Part shown: piece by piece, positions 29,735-38,705 of the stretch
Layout: each line of letters starts with the position of its first letter
Position numbering within the stretch: position 1 is the first letter of the stretch
NCBI RefSeq assembly: GCF_007752135.1
Contig: NZ_CP036298.1
Span: 2,914,001 to 2,978,000, forward strand
Direction of reading: 5' to 3'
DNA: 64,000 nucleotides
From: Aureliella helgolandensis
Lineage (GTDB): Bacteria; Planctomycetota; Planctomycetia; Pirellulales; Pirellulaceae
Notes under the pieces: generated by a model
The model's input: only the letters and a program-made list of their open reading frames with translations
Told to the model about the DNA's origin: nothing
The model's database searches: none
Program-made: the position numbers and the translations under genes

Positions 29735-30247
29735 ATGACGGAAGACCATCAAAGCCTCTTTGGGCGGCGGACACGGCAAATGCAAGAGCACACGGTGCAA
29801 CTGGTAACGTTCGAATTGGGGGCAGCTACTCTCGCTTTGGATATTTCAGCGGTTCAAGAGATCAGTCGCAATTCTCAACTGACGAAGGTGCCTCATGCGC
29901 CGAAATACGTGCGAGGAATTGCCAATCTCCGTGGTGATGTGGTAACCATCCTGAATCTTCATAGTCACCTTGGGATCCTAGCGAATCCCGCGACAAAAGA
30001 AAGTCGTATTCTAATCATCAAGGATGCGAGTGAGACCGTTGGCCTATGGGTTGATCGCGTCTCCGACATTTTGCCGGTACAAGTGCGTGATTTGTCACCA
30101 CCTCCCAATAACTTGCAAGGCATCTCGAGAACTTATGTTCAAGGGGTGTTTCAAGCCAATGGAAAACTGATCCTGAAAATTGATTTGCAAAACTTGCTCA
30201 ACTGCTGTCACAATCATTCGCCGCCTGCCGCCGCACTTTGCCTCTGA
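29735..30247 (+). CDS. cheW: Chemotaxis coupling protein CheW
   Basis: CheW links receptors to CheA. The 170-residue protein has TVQLVTFELGAATLALDISA, IANLRGDVVTILNLHSHLGI, the Arg/Asn-containing receptor-contact strands ILIIKDASETVGLWVDRV and the final YVQGVFQANGKLILKIDLQNLL. The C-terminal 15 residues are an additional tail that reaches to within 10 bp of cheB. The true start may be 29735 or the in-frame ATG 15 codons later (29780); neither has a strong ribosome site. It lies 16 bp after cheA. Confidence 0.93.
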   Translation: MTEDHQSLFGRRTRQMQEHTVQLVTFELGAATLALDISAVQEISRNSQLTKVPHAPKYVRGIANLRGDVVTILNLHSHLGILANPATKESRILIIKDASETVGLWVDRVSDILPVQVRDLSPPPNNLQGISRTYVQGVFQANGKLILKIDLQNLLNCCHNHSPPAAALCL

Positions 30248-30257
30248 AAGGACAAAG

Positions 30258-31316
30258 ATGAAAAAAGTGCTTCGCTGCATCGTTGCTGACGTCTCACCGC
30301 TGTCGAGGAAGATTGTGCGCGCTGCCTTGGAAATGCTCGACGCAGTGGAAGTCGTCGGAACCGCTTGTGATGGCATTTCTGCGCTGCAAAGATGCCAGCA
30401 ACTTGAGCCCGATCTGCTAACCCTGGATGTCGAGTTGCCTGGCATGTCAGGTATTGAGGCGGTCCAACGGATGCAGGACCAAAACCCGAATTGCAGGGTC
30501 ATCATGATTAGCTCGTTGACATCGTCTGGGGCGGCAGTGACCAACGCTGGGCTGGAGGCTGGAGCGTTTGACTTTATCGTGAAACCCATCGCGGCGAGTT
30601 TGCCGAAAAGCGTGCAACGCTTGGGAAGCATACTCGCGCCGTGTTTGGATGCAGTGCGGGCAACGTTAGTTGCAGAGGATCCCTCTGCGAAAAGCGGGCG
30701 GATCACCACGCGCGCCGTAAGCGGCACGCCTCGTGCTGTCTGCATTGGCGTCTCTACCGGCGGCCCATTGGCATTAAGCAGACTTCTACCGCAACTTCCG
30801 TCGCTGTTTCCCGTCCCTATCTTCGTTGTCCAGCACATGCCGCCGTTTATTACTCGCTCACTCGCTCAACACTTGAGTCAAAGTTGCGAGTTGCGGGTTG
30901 TTGAAGCAAGCGACGGAATGAAGGGGGAAGCGGGCACCGTGTATGTCGCACCTGGAGGGCGGCAAATGGGCATCAACGCTACCGAGAATCGCATGGCGAT
31001 TGTGCTTGACGATGCCCCACCTGAATGCAATGCCAGACCGAGCGTTGATTATCTCTTTCGGTCGCTTGCCTCGAGTGTGGGAGGACGCCTGCTAGCGGTG
31101 GTGATGACCGGAATGGGAGAGGATGGCGTTGAGGGCTGCCGCTCGGTTCGCAATGCGGGTGGTTATGTCCTTACACAAGATGCCGTATCGTGTGTTGTTT
31201 ACGGCATGCCCAAACGAGTTGTTGAAGCGGGGATGTCCGATTATGTGGGCAACATCGAAAGTATCGCGAGTCAGATGACGCGGGCTGTCGGGATGGGAGG
31301 ATTTCAATGCATCTAG
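30258..31316 (+). CDS. cheB: Chemotaxis response regulator protein-glutamate methylesterase CheB
   Basis: CheB demethylates receptor glutamates and deamidates glutamines. The receiver domain has phospho-Asp57 in LTLDVELPGMSG and the later FIVKPIA lysine; the methylesterase domain has the Ser of IGVSTGGPLALS, the His of VVQHMPPFITRSLAQ and the Asp of MTGMGEDGVEG. The ATG at 30258 has GAAAGGA five bases upstream and gives 352 residues; a longer frame overlapping the end of cheW is discarded. The stop overlaps the cheR start by 10 bp, so these opposing modification enzymes are translationally coupled. Confidence 0.96.
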   Translation: MKKVLRCIVADVSPLSRKIVRAALEMLDAVEVVGTACDGISALQRCQQLEPDLLTLDVELPGMSGIEAVQRMQDQNPNCRVIMISSLTSSGAAVTNAGLEAGAFDFIVKPIAASLPKSVQRLGSILAPCLDAVRATLVAEDPSAKSGRITTRAVSGTPRAVCIGVSTGGPLALSRLLPQLPSLFPVPIFVVQHMPPFITRSLAQHLSQSCELRVVEASDGMKGEAGTVYVAPGGRQMGINATENRMAIVLDDAPPECNARPSVDYLFRSLASSVGGRLLAVVMTGMGEDGVEGCRSVRNAGGYVLTQDAVSCVVYGMPKRVVEAGMSDYVGNIESIASQMTRAVGMGGFQCI

Positions 31317-32173
31317 AACCGCATGATGTGGAACGGATGTGCGTCTTGATTCAGCAGCTATGTGGGCTGGAACTGGATCAAAGCAAAGGCTACTTGCTCG
31401 AGTCGCGTTTGCGCTCAATTGTTCAGCAGGAGCATTTGTCTAGCTACCGAGAATTGGTGGATCGCGCACAACGGCCGGTTGAAATCGCGTTGCGACAGCG
31501 CATCGTCGATGCGATCACGACGCATGAAACCATGTTTTTTCGAGATAACTCACCCTTTGATGCCCTACGCTACAAGGCACTTCCTGAAACCATCGACACT
31601 AGGTCAGCTAGTTCCAGTCCGAAACGGCTAAGATTCTGGTCTGCTGCATGTTCGACTGGGCAGGAGACCTACAGTATTGCAATGATCTTGCACGAGATGA
31701 TACCCAAACTGGAAACGTGGGACATCCAAATTCTCGGGACCGATATCTCCGAAGCATCGATCAAGCGCGCTGCGTCAGGGTGGTACGACGATACCGAAAT
31801 TCAGCGAGGCTTGAGCCCCGAACTACGCGAAAAGTATTTTTCGCGCGCGGAGCAAGGGTGGCAAATCCATGAGTCACTGCGCCGCCTCATCCAGTTCCGG
31901 CGTCTTAACTTGCTTCAACCGCTGCCCGATTTTGGAACGATGGACATCGTTTTCTGCCGCAATGTGGCGCTCTATTTCTCCCACGAACAGCAGAAAGCAC
32001 TGTTTCGCAAGATTCGTCGCGCAATCGCTGATGATGGGTATTTGTTTATTGGTGCCGCCGAGTTCTTGTTAGACCTCAATCGAGAATTCAATGCATTTGC
32101 GCACTGCCGCGGAACCTATTATCGACCACTGCCGACGGTTGCTGTGCCGCACCCCTCACGGCCAGCGACTTAG
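31307..32173 (+). CDS. cheR: Chemotaxis protein methyltransferase CheR
   Basis: CheR methylates receptor glutamates using SAM. The N-terminal helical domain contains GYLLESRLRSIV and TTHETMFFRDNSPF; the catalytic domain has RFWSAACSTGQETYSIAMIL (SAM motif), ILGTDISEASIKRA, FRRLNLLQPL and IVFCRNVALYFS. The 288-residue length is normal. It overlaps cheB by 10 bp and is the last gene of the cluster, converging on parB 40 bp away. In IVFCRNVALYFS the usual CRNVLIYF is slightly altered. Confidence 0.96.
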   Translation: MHLEPHDVERMCVLIQQLCGLELDQSKGYLLESRLRSIVQQEHLSSYRELVDRAQRPVEIALRQRIVDAITTHETMFFRDNSPFDALRYKALPETIDTRSASSSPKRLRFWSAACSTGQETYSIAMILHEMIPKLETWDIQILGTDISEASIKRAASGWYDDTEIQRGLSPELREKYFSRAEQGWQIHESLRRLIQFRRLNLLQPLPDFGTMDIVFCRNVALYFSHEQQKALFRKIRRAIADDGYLFIGAAEFLLDLNREFNAFAHCRGTYYRPLPTVAVPHPSRPAT

Positions 32174-32213
32174 TTGAGAGTGGGTGTGCTGGCGACGGTA
32201 AAGGAGGGCGGTG

Positions 32214-33341
32214 CTAGGCTGCCTTGTGCTCGACGGAAGGACAAATCAAAGCGCAAATCCGATCGAACTCATCAGCGTTGGCAAAACTGATCACGATTCT
32301 ACCCTTGCCACTCGCACTCTGCTTGAGCTCGGTTTTGGTTCCGAGTGCGAGCCGGAGTTGTTGCTCCAGAGCGGCGATTTGTGGCGAGACGCGTTTGCGA
32401 GTTGACTTCTTGCCCCCGCCCAGCGAGCCTGCAATCGCTCCGTCTTCAAGAGCAAGTTGCTCGCTGACGCGACGCTCTGTTTCCCGAACGCTCCACCGAT
32501 CCTCAGTGATCTGCCTAGCAAAATCCAATTGCTGCGTTTCATCTCCCAGTGGGAGCAGGGCGCGGGCGTGCCCAGCGGTTAAGCTGTCGCTCTGAATCGA
32601 CTGTTGGATGGCTTCAGGCAGCTCCAAGAGACGCATGAGGTTGGCGATCGTACTGCGGTCGATCTTAAGCCTCTTGGCCAAATCCTCTTGTGTGCATTGG
32701 TGTTCGTCAATGTAGCGGCGGAACGAGAGTGCCTTTTCGATCGGGTCAAGGTCTTTCCGCTGCAAGTTCTCGACAATCGCTAGTTCTGCTACGAGTCGGT
32801 CATCCGCTTGCCGAACTTCGGCTCGGATCGTCTTCAGGCCGGCGTGAATGGTGGCGCGCAAGCGACGTTCGCCAGAGATGAGCTGGTAGCGATCACCGAC
32901 CTTGCGAACCAAGACGGGTTGCAATTGCTGATGCTCACGAATGCTTTCCGCCAGCGAAGCAATTTCCTCAGCATTGAACTGACGACGTGGTTGGAAGGGG
33001 TTGTTGTCGATTTCATCAACTTGCAATTCCAAGGCCCTTGGCATCGACGGGCTGGATGCCTTTTCTGAGCGGAGCGGTACTGAGCCCGTTACCTTCGAGC
33101 TACTGCTGGCCGAGCCCGTTGGTTGCGAACGCTGCTCGGGTAGCGATACCGAAGCCCCTTGGACGCGCGGAGAGCTGGGTGGACTCATTGCTGGGCGCAC
33201 TTGCTGTGGCGAGCGGTTGGCCATCGGCGTGGCAGTGCGGTTGGTGCCCCCGGTTGCCGTGGAGTCGAGAACTTGATCTTCCTCGAGAGGTGTTCCCAAG
33301 AGTGCCGCCAAACCACGTCCCAGTCGTCGATCTTTAGTCAC
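32214..33341 (-). CDS. parB: Chromosome-partitioning protein ParB (Spo0J-like)
   Basis: ParB is a CTP-dependent clamp that loads at parS sites and, with ParA and condensin, segregates origins. The short N-terminal ParA-activating peptide DRRLGRGLAALLG is followed by a 90-residue Pro/Ser-rich linker, the ParB/CTPase domain with NPFQPRRQF, LISGERRLRATIHAG and VENLQRKDLDPIEKA, the helix-turn-helix LAKRLKIDRSTIANLMRLLE, and a C-terminal dimerisation domain. Translation starts at GTG 33341, inside the end of parA (8-bp overlap), so the pair is coupled. I did not see a canonical parS palindrome in the window. Confidence 0.96.
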   Translation of the reverse strand: MTKDRRLGRGLAALLGTPLEEDQVLDSTATGGTNRTATPMANRSPQQVRPAMSPPSSPRVQGASVSLPEQRSQPTGSASSSSKVTGSVPLRSEKASSPSMPRALELQVDEIDNNPFQPRRQFNAEEIASLAESIREHQQLQPVLVRKVGDRYQLISGERRLRATIHAGLKTIRAEVRQADDRLVAELAIVENLQRKDLDPIEKALSFRRYIDEHQCTQEDLAKRLKIDRSTIANLMRLLELPEAIQQSIQSDSLTAGHARALLPLGDETQQLDFARQITEDRWSVRETERRVSEQLALEDGAIAGSLGGGKKSTRKRVSPQIAALEQQLRLALGTKTELKQSASGKGRIVISFANADEFDRICALICPSVEHKAA

Positions 33342-34080
33342 GTTCCAGTACCTCCATGCATAATTCTAAATAGGCTCGACAGCCACGCGATCGGGGAGCG
33401 TAATCCATTACGCTTAGTCCGTGGCTGGGTGCTTCGGATACGCTAACATCTCGTGGAATTACCGTGTCAAAAACGATATCGCCAAAAAACTCGCGGACTT
33501 CAGCATCGACTTCGTGAGTCAGTTCTAAGGTGGGATCATACATCGTCAGTAGGATTCCGCCAAAGGTCAATCTGCCGTCCCCTTGCTGCATTATGGTCCG
33601 AATTACATGAATCATTTGCGTCAAGCCCTCCATGGCGTAGAACTCGCACTGAATGGGCATGAGAACTTCCGTGCTGGCGCTAAGGGCGGCCTGCGTGAGT
33701 TGCCCCAAGGAGGGGGGGCAGTCGATCAAGACGTAATCGAAGCTAGCCATGCTCACGTCCAAATGCTGTCGCAGTACTTTGGCGTGGCTTTCACTGCCAC
33801 GTTCCAAGCGATCTACATCGACAAAACTACGGCTGCCAGGAAGCAAGTCTAGATTCTGCCACTGCGTTGCCAGCAGGCTGTCCCGTAGAGGGGCATTCAG
33901 CAACAGAGGATGGTTGTTGGCTGGCTGCAATCCCACACCACTGGTTGCATTGCACTGAGGATCGAGATCGACAAGCAAGGTGCGTTCACCTGCGCGGGCT
34001 AGCGCAACGGACAGATTGACTGCCGTTGTCGTCTTTCCAACTCCACCTTTTTGATTTGCAATGCAGATAATTCGCGCCAT
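33334..34080 (-). CDS. parA: ParA/Soj chromosome-partitioning ATPase
   Basis: A 248-residue deviant Walker ATPase. MARIICIANQKGGVGKTTTA shows the signature lysine (K11) and P-loop at residues 11-18; later blocks are LLVDLDPQCNATSG, DYVLIDCPPSLGQL and VLMPIQCEFYAMEGL. ParA forms DNA-bound dimers that ParB releases to move origins. The ATG at 34080 matches the usual MA-start; the 41 codons open upstream are discarded. The pair parA-parB lies between cheR and the receptor gene, on the opposite strand. A ParC-like role in chemotaxis-array placement is possible in principle, but the linked ParB favours chromosome segregation. Confidence 0.96.
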   Translation of the reverse strand: MARIICIANQKGGVGKTTTAVNLSVALARAGERTLLVDLDPQCNATSGVGLQPANNHPLLLNAPLRDSLLATQWQNLDLLPGSRSFVDVDRLERGSESHAKVLRQHLDVSMASFDYVLIDCPPSLGQLTQAALSASTEVLMPIQCEFYAMEGLTQMIHVIRTIMQQGDGRLTFGGILLTMYDPTLELTHEVDAEVREFFGDIVFDTVIPRDVSVSEAPSHGLSVMDYAPRSRGCRAYLELCMEVLERD

Positions 34081-34414
34081 TCCGGATTCTCTCTTTTTTG
34101 GGCGCAGGCGCGAATGCCAATTCTGCAAACTTACCAGCCTTCCAACGCTAGCATTCAAGCTTGGACGCTCAGGCATGGATTGCATTTTCCCTACATTCCT
34201 CAAAGGGGGAGCGATTCGTCGTACGGTAAGCCGCAGCTAGCGAGCTCTGCGGAATCTGGCCGGCGCTTGCGGTCGAAGCATTCTGCATGGTTGTTAGGCC
34301 CCGCAAAGAAGAAGACGCAATTCCAACAGTTAAGTATTGAATCCTTTCAAAGCAGTGAGCGGAATCGGGAATCGTTGATTTGTCCAACGGTCTCGCGAAT
34401 CTTCTGGGGTTAAG
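34081..34414. other. Divergent intergenic region between parA and the receptor gene
   Basis: About 330 bp; presumably holds both promoters. No gene, hairpin or parS-like palindrome is seen. Confidence 0.45.
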
Positions 34415-36202
34415 ATGATGCAACTTGTACACTGGTACCGTTCTCGGAGTCTGCGCAGCAAGCTGATTTCGCTGGTCTCGCTACAACTGATCTGTCTCGG
34501 GCTGGGATTCATGTGGATGTTCCGCTCGGTGGTGCAATCCGATGCGCGGCAAGATGCAGCCGATCAATCGCGGCAGATCATCGACCTGGCCGAATCGGTC
34601 AGAACGCGAGTTGCTCATAACTGGCGAACAGGCATCTACACTCAAGAGCAGGTAGCGGGGTGGGCGCAGGCTGGAGAAACCGAACGAGTTCTATCGAGTT
34701 TGCCGATCATGGCGGCCAGAGAAATCCTAAGCGAGAGGGCGCTGACCAGTGGCTATAGTTTCAAGCTGCCTCATCTGAACCCTCGCAATCCCGACAACAC
34801 GCCCGATGAGGTGGAAGTCAAGGTCTTGAAGCGATTTTCCAATTCGGCTTCGGCAGAAGACTACTATGAGTTCGATACCGCGATGAACGCCATCCGCTAT
34901 TTTCGCCCGATCCATTTGACGGAAGATTGCATGATCTGTCATGGAGACGCGAAGAACTCACAGAAGTATTGGGGGAATGCGGAAGGAATCGATGGGACTG
35001 GTTTTCCGATGGACAATCTGGCCATAGGAGCTAGCTACGGGGCTTACGAAGTAATCCAGTCGATGGACAGAGCCGACGCCAAGGTGGCACAAGCAACGCT
35101 GCGTGGCTTTGGGATGGTCGGTGTTGCAATTATTGTTTCGTGTGCGGTTTTGGCTTGGCTCCTCAATAAGTCACTGCTCAATCCACTTCGAAATGCCTCG
35201 CTGGCATTCTCTCGACTCGTGGCCGGCGACTTGAAACATGAAATTGTGGTGGAAAGCAACGATGAAGTCGGCCAATTGCAAGCTGGGATCAACACCATGA
35301 CCCAACGCATGCGAGCCATGATTCAGAGCTTTCGGAGCAATTCTGACGAATTGGGGAAGGTCTCTACCAGCCTCGGCCAAACGGCCGACAGTGTTGGCAT
35401 GGCCGCAATGAATACTTCCACTCGGTCGCAATCGGTTTCAACCGCGGCTGAGGAAATGAGCCAATCTTTGCAATCGATTCGCACTTCCCTCTCCACCGTC
35501 AGTTCAACGGTGCAGGAGGTGGCCGCGGCATCCTGCCAAGTCATGAGCAATGCGGAGAATGTTGCCATCAATACCGAGAGGTCTGCCAGAATTGCTCAAG
35601 ACGCGGAAGCCCTAGCAGCTGACGGCGGCCAGCGGATCAAGCAATTAGAATCGGCTGCCAATGGTATTGGCGACATTATCAGTGTCATCAAAGACATTGC
35701 TGAACAGACGAATCTACTGGCATTGAATGCGACGATTGAAGCCAGTCGAGCTGGGGAGGCCGGCAAGGGGTTTGCCGTCGTTGCTGCGGAAGTTAAGCAG
35801 TTGGCTGGGCAAACGGCGGAAGCGACCCGTGAGATTCGGCGCAGAATTGAATCCATTCAAACCATCTCCCAACAGGTTGTCGATGCCATCCGCGAAATCG
35901 CTACGGTCGTGGAGAGTGTCAGCCGCTGCACGTCGGAAACATCGCATGCCGTAAGCGAACAGAAGGAGACGATCACCAAGGTCACTCGTCAGCTGGCTGC
36001 TGCCGCGGAGATCACACGGACGGTCGCTAGTGGCGTTGACGAAACCGTACTAGCCGCCCAAGAGGTTAGCCTGAGTATTCACGAGGTGAACGCCATCGCA
36101 GAAAAAACATCACAGGAAGTGGAGTTGACGAAGGCGGCAGGGTCCAATGTGCGACGTGTTAGCGAGCACTTTAGTGAACAGCTCGATGCGTTTGCCGTGT
36201 GA
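34415..36202 (+). CDS. Methyl-accepting chemotaxis protein with haem-binding (CxxCH) DUF3365-like sensor domain
   Basis: A 595-residue receptor. A first membrane helix (about 18-38, [20 protein letters not shown]) leads into a periplasmic domain with [18 protein letters not shown]: Cys172, Cys175 and His176 form a c-type haem site, and the context matches the DUF3365 (Tll0287-like) sensor family. A second helix (about 228-250) is followed by a HAMP segment and the long signalling coiled coil whose tip reads [20 protein letters not shown] and [15 protein letters not shown] redox or gas signal is a reasonable inference. It is 2.2 kb from cheR, on the same strand. The HAMP boundary is approximate. 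No C-terminal CheR-tether pentapeptide is present. Confidence 0.92.
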   Translation: MMQLVHWYRSRSLRSKLISLVSLQLICLGLGFMWMFRSVVQSDARQDAADQSRQIIDLAESVRTRVAHNWRTGIYTQEQVAGWAQAGETERVLSSLPIMAAREILSERALTSGYSFKLPHLNPRNPDNTPDEVEVKVLKRFSNSASAEDYYEFDTAMNAIRYFRPIHLTEDCMICHGDAKNSQKYWGNAEGIDGTGFPMDNLAIGASYGAYEVIQSMDRADAKVAQATLRGFGMVGVAIIVSCAVLAWLLNKSLLNPLRNASLAFSRLVAGDLKHEIVVESNDEVGQLQAGINTMTQRMRAMIQSFRSNSDELGKVSTSLGQTADSVGMAAMNTSTRSQSVSTAAEEMSQSLQSIRTSLSTVSSTVQEVAAASCQVMSNAENVAINTERSARIAQDAEALAADGGQRIKQLESAANGIGDIISVIKDIAEQTNLLALNATIEASRAGEAGKGFAVVAAEVKQLAGQTAEATREIRRRIESIQTISQQVVDAIREIATVVESVSRCTSETSHAVSEQKETITKVTRQLAAAAEITRTVASGVDETVLAAQEVSLSIHEVNAIAEKTSQEVELTKAAGSNVRRVSEHFSEQLDAFAV

Positions 36203-36607
36203 GCCCCAGTGCGCTTGAGGCAAGATTACGCTCTGAACATAAGGCAAGGAGATCTGGCCGCACCCCAGTTGGATTCTGCGCGTTTGGCAGTTGGCGTGAG
36301 CATGATTGCAATGGCGTAGTCCCCAGCGTTCCCTGGAACCTGCTGGCCTCTGAGTTGTCTGCCCCCGCAAGTGGCATAGGTCCGACAAGAATTTTTTGAG
36401 CTAGCTTAAAACCGAGTGCTGAAACTGGCTGCGCACCGGGTTATCATCTGATATTATGCTACTTTACTGGGGCGCTAGGCGGCTTTAATGCTTAGGCCGC
36501 CACGAAGTTGTGCTCAGCTCAATATCGTTCTGCGGCATCTTGTCCCGCTCGATATTTTCGCACAACTGCACGCCCACCTCCCTCCCATTCCCACCAAGGT
36601 ATTCAAC
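36203..36607. other. Intergenic region upstream of the esterase gene
   Basis: About 400 bp. It holds a small inverted repeat GGCGGC/GCCGCC (36478-36502). The reading frame of the next gene is open from 36488, but those 40 codons are not credible before its signal peptide. Confidence 0.45.
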
Positions 36608-38152
36608 ATGAACCTGAAAGCAACACTTCTTGCTTCCCTGCGCACAGTGGCGCGGCCGTTGGTCTGCGCATTGGCGCCGCTGGCCATTGCCAGCCCAGTC
36701 ATGGCCGACGTCGCGGTCCCCAATATTTTCGGTGACCATATGGTCCTCCAACAGAAGCAGCCCAATAAAGTTTGGGGCAAAGCTGACGCCGGTGAGAAAG
36801 TTACGGTCTCCTTTGGAGGTCAGCAGCAATCCGTCGTCGCGAGCGACCAAGGGATGTGGTCGGTATGGCTTGATCCCATGCCCGCCAACAAAGAGTCGCA
36901 AGAGTTGACCATTCGTGGCAACAACGAAATCAAAATTGCCGACGTGTTGGTAGGAGAAGTTTGGATTTGCTCGGGGCAGTCCAATATGGAATGGAGAGTA
37001 GGCAATTCCAACGACCCCGATTTGGTAAAAGCTTCCGCCAAGTACCCACTGATCCGGTCGATCAACTACCCGAACGTTGGCACGCAAGAGCCCGTTTGGA
37101 CGCATGACAAATCCGATTGGATGGTCTGCTCACCCGACACCGTAGGCGAGTTCTCTGCGGTCGGCTACTTCTTTGGTCGCCAAGTCTTCCAAGTGATTGA
37201 CACTCCCATTGGGCTCGTCAACGACTCATGGGGCGGCTCCGCTGCCGAAGCGTGGGTCAGCCGTGAGGTCTTGGAGGCCGATGGCGCTTACGCCGAACGC
37301 CTGGCGAGCTATGACGCCATGGAAGCCGAACGCACTAAGCTCAAGGCCATGCCCGAATTGACTAAAGAGCAGCAAGACCGGTTGAATAATCTGTCTCGTA
37401 ACCTGGATGGAAACCATCGTCCAGCCAATATCTACAATGGCGTGCTTAAGTCACACCTCGGTTACGGCATTCGTGGGGCCATCTGGTATCAGGGCGAATC
37501 GAATGCGGGGAGAGCTTATCAGTATCGAGATCTGTTTCCCTTGATGATCGATAGCTGGCGCAAAGAGTGGGGCCAGGGAGATTTTCCATTCTATTGGGTC
37601 CAGCTAGCCGATTTCCGCAATGAGTCCACTGAGCCGATGGAGAGCGATTGGGCCGAATTGCGCGAAGCTCAGACGATGACCATGACCAAATTACCCAATA
37701 CGGGCGAAGCGGTGATCATCGACATTGGCGAGGGAAAAGATATTCACCCTCGCAATAAAGTGGATGTTGGACAGCGATTGGCGCGTTGGGCATTGGCCAA
37801 CGAGTATGGGGTAGAGGTCGCTTTCCACAGCCCGACCTATCGCGCAATGGAAGTTGCCGATGGAAAAATCACTCTTTCCTTCGACCATGTGGATGGAGGC
37901 TGGCGCCCCTTTGACGTAGCGCAACCCCTTGGGTTCACCATCGCCGGTGCTGACAAGAAGTTCGTCAATGCGGACGCAAAGATTCTCAGCGATGGACGGG
38001 TTGAAGTCTCCAGCAGCAGTGTGCCTGAGCCGGTAGCGGTTCGCTACGCTTGGGCCGACAATCCGATCTGCAATATGTACAGCGGAGTCACGCTGCCACT
38101 CACACCGTTCCGTACCGACGATTGGCCTGGTAAGACGGTCGACGCCAAATAG
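36608..38152 (+). CDS. Exported sialate O-acetylesterase-like SGNH hydrolase
   Basis: From ATG 36608 the protein has 514 residues and opens with a signal peptide (RPLVCALAPLAIASPVMADV). The SGNH catalytic serine is Ser125 in CSGQSNMEWRVGN; WYQGESNAGRAYQYRD and the terminal DIGEGKDIHPRNK supply the oxyanion and Asp/His elements. These match the bacterial sialate O-acetylesterase family (Pfam SASA), which removes acetyl groups from sugars or plant polysaccharides; actual substrate in planctomycetes is often uncharacterised polysaccharide. The N-terminal 90 residues and C-terminal 100 residues are beta-sandwich domains. It is monocistronic and ends 62 bp before a hairpin pair. Confidence 0.92.
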   Translation: MNLKATLLASLRTVARPLVCALAPLAIASPVMADVAVPNIFGDHMVLQQKQPNKVWGKADAGEKVTVSFGGQQQSVVASDQGMWSVWLDPMPANKESQELTIRGNNEIKIADVLVGEVWICSGQSNMEWRVGNSNDPDLVKASAKYPLIRSINYPNVGTQEPVWTHDKSDWMVCSPDTVGEFSAVGYFFGRQVFQVIDTPIGLVNDSWGGSAAEAWVSREVLEADGAYAERLASYDAMEAERTKLKAMPELTKEQQDRLNNLSRNLDGNHRPANIYNGVLKSHLGYGIRGAIWYQGESNAGRAYQYRDLFPLMIDSWRKEWGQGDFPFYWVQLADFRNESTEPMESDWAELREAQTMTMTKLPNTGEAVIIDIGEGKDIHPRNKVDVGQRLARWALANEYGVEVAFHSPTYRAMEVADGKITLSFDHVDGGWRPFDVAQPLGFTIAGADKKFVNADAKILSDGRVEVSSSSVPEPVAVRYAWADNPICNMYSGVTLPLTPFRTDDWPGKTVDAK

Positions 38153-38213
38153 ATCGGCGATTGGCTGAGCCCGGCGACTTGTCACCCGGCGCAGTTGCTC
38201 TGAAGATTTACTG

Positions 38214-38234
38214 AGCCGGCCGTGATGGCCGGCT
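38214..38234 (+). terminator. Strong hairpin, probable terminator
   Basis: AGCCGGCC and GGCCGGCT form a perfect 8-bp GC-rich stem with a GTGAT loop, 62 bp after the esterase stop. There is only a weak T-run (TTAG) after it, so termination is probable but not certain. Confidence 0.6.
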
Positions 38235-38246
38235 TAGTTGCTAGCA

Positions 38247-38292
38247 CGAAGCGTCAGCTGGAAACGGCAAAGGCCCCTACGCTGACGCTTCG
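38247..38292. repeat. 12-bp perfect inverted repeat
   Basis: CGAAGCGTCAGC (38247-38258) and GCTGACGCTTCG (38281-38292) are exact reverse complements with a 22-nt loop. It lies 13 bp after the previous hairpin, in the convergent gap before the small lipoprotein gene. It may be a REP-like element or a second terminator working from the minus strand. Confidence 0.75.
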
Positions 38293-38358
38293 AATTCACA
38301 GGTGTTGATCGCGCTGGTCGATTTCCAGGACAGCATCGAGATTCGCAGGTGCCGCGAC

Positions 38359-38574
38359 CTAGATGACACCACCGTGTACGCGATAAGGTGTCATGTGGTC
38401 AGGCTGATCTACCATCCAAAAACGCTCCCACTCTTGCAGAAGCAAGCGGAGGTTTTCCGACGTGTAGACCAACTGCTCGGCACGTCTTTCAGGGATTGCG
38501 GAGTAGATAGGTAGCGCACAACCACTGGCGGTCACACAGCCCAACAATAAAGCAGCACAAATCCAGCGTCGCAT
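38359..38574 (-). CDS. Small lipoprotein
   Basis: The 71-residue protein starts at ATG 38574, with GGAGGA seven bases upstream. It has a type II signal: RRWICAALLLGCVTASGC, where the lipobox ASGC places lipidation on the Cys at residue 19. The mature part, about 53 residues, contains PERRAEQLVYTSENLRLLL and an aromatic-rich tail EWERFWMVDQPDHMTPYRVH. The tail has a pattern I associate with a short conserved planctomycete family; function is unknown. An open frame upstream would add 26 residues but lacks a ribosome site. A gene this short depends on that strong ribosome site and on the lipobox for its support. Confidence 0.85.
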   Translation of the reverse strand: MRRWICAALLLGCVTASGCALPIYSAIPERRAEQLVYTSENLRLLLQEWERFWMVDQPDHMTPYRVHGGVI

Positions 38575-38705
38575 CCTAGTTCCTCCGTGAAACATCTGGC
38601 TGGTCTTTACTCTAAGCGTCGCGTTAGAGCAGTTTAAAAACTCGGTCCGCACTCACCGCCGCACATGCCGGCTAGGGCATTGACGGTGAAGTACTAACTT
38701 CCTTA

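Noticed and set aside
30095-30838. 247-codon minus-strand frame opposite cheW/cheB
   Set aside because: It is the complement of a well-supported CheB receiver and linker; composition is that of a shadow frame.
34081-34414. parS site near parAB
   Set aside because: I looked for a TGTTTCACGTGAAACA-like palindrome in the flanking regions and did not find one.
25094-36202. Flagellar gene cluster
   Set aside because: Only a single SpoA-domain gene is flagellar-like; no hook, rod, motor or export genes are present.
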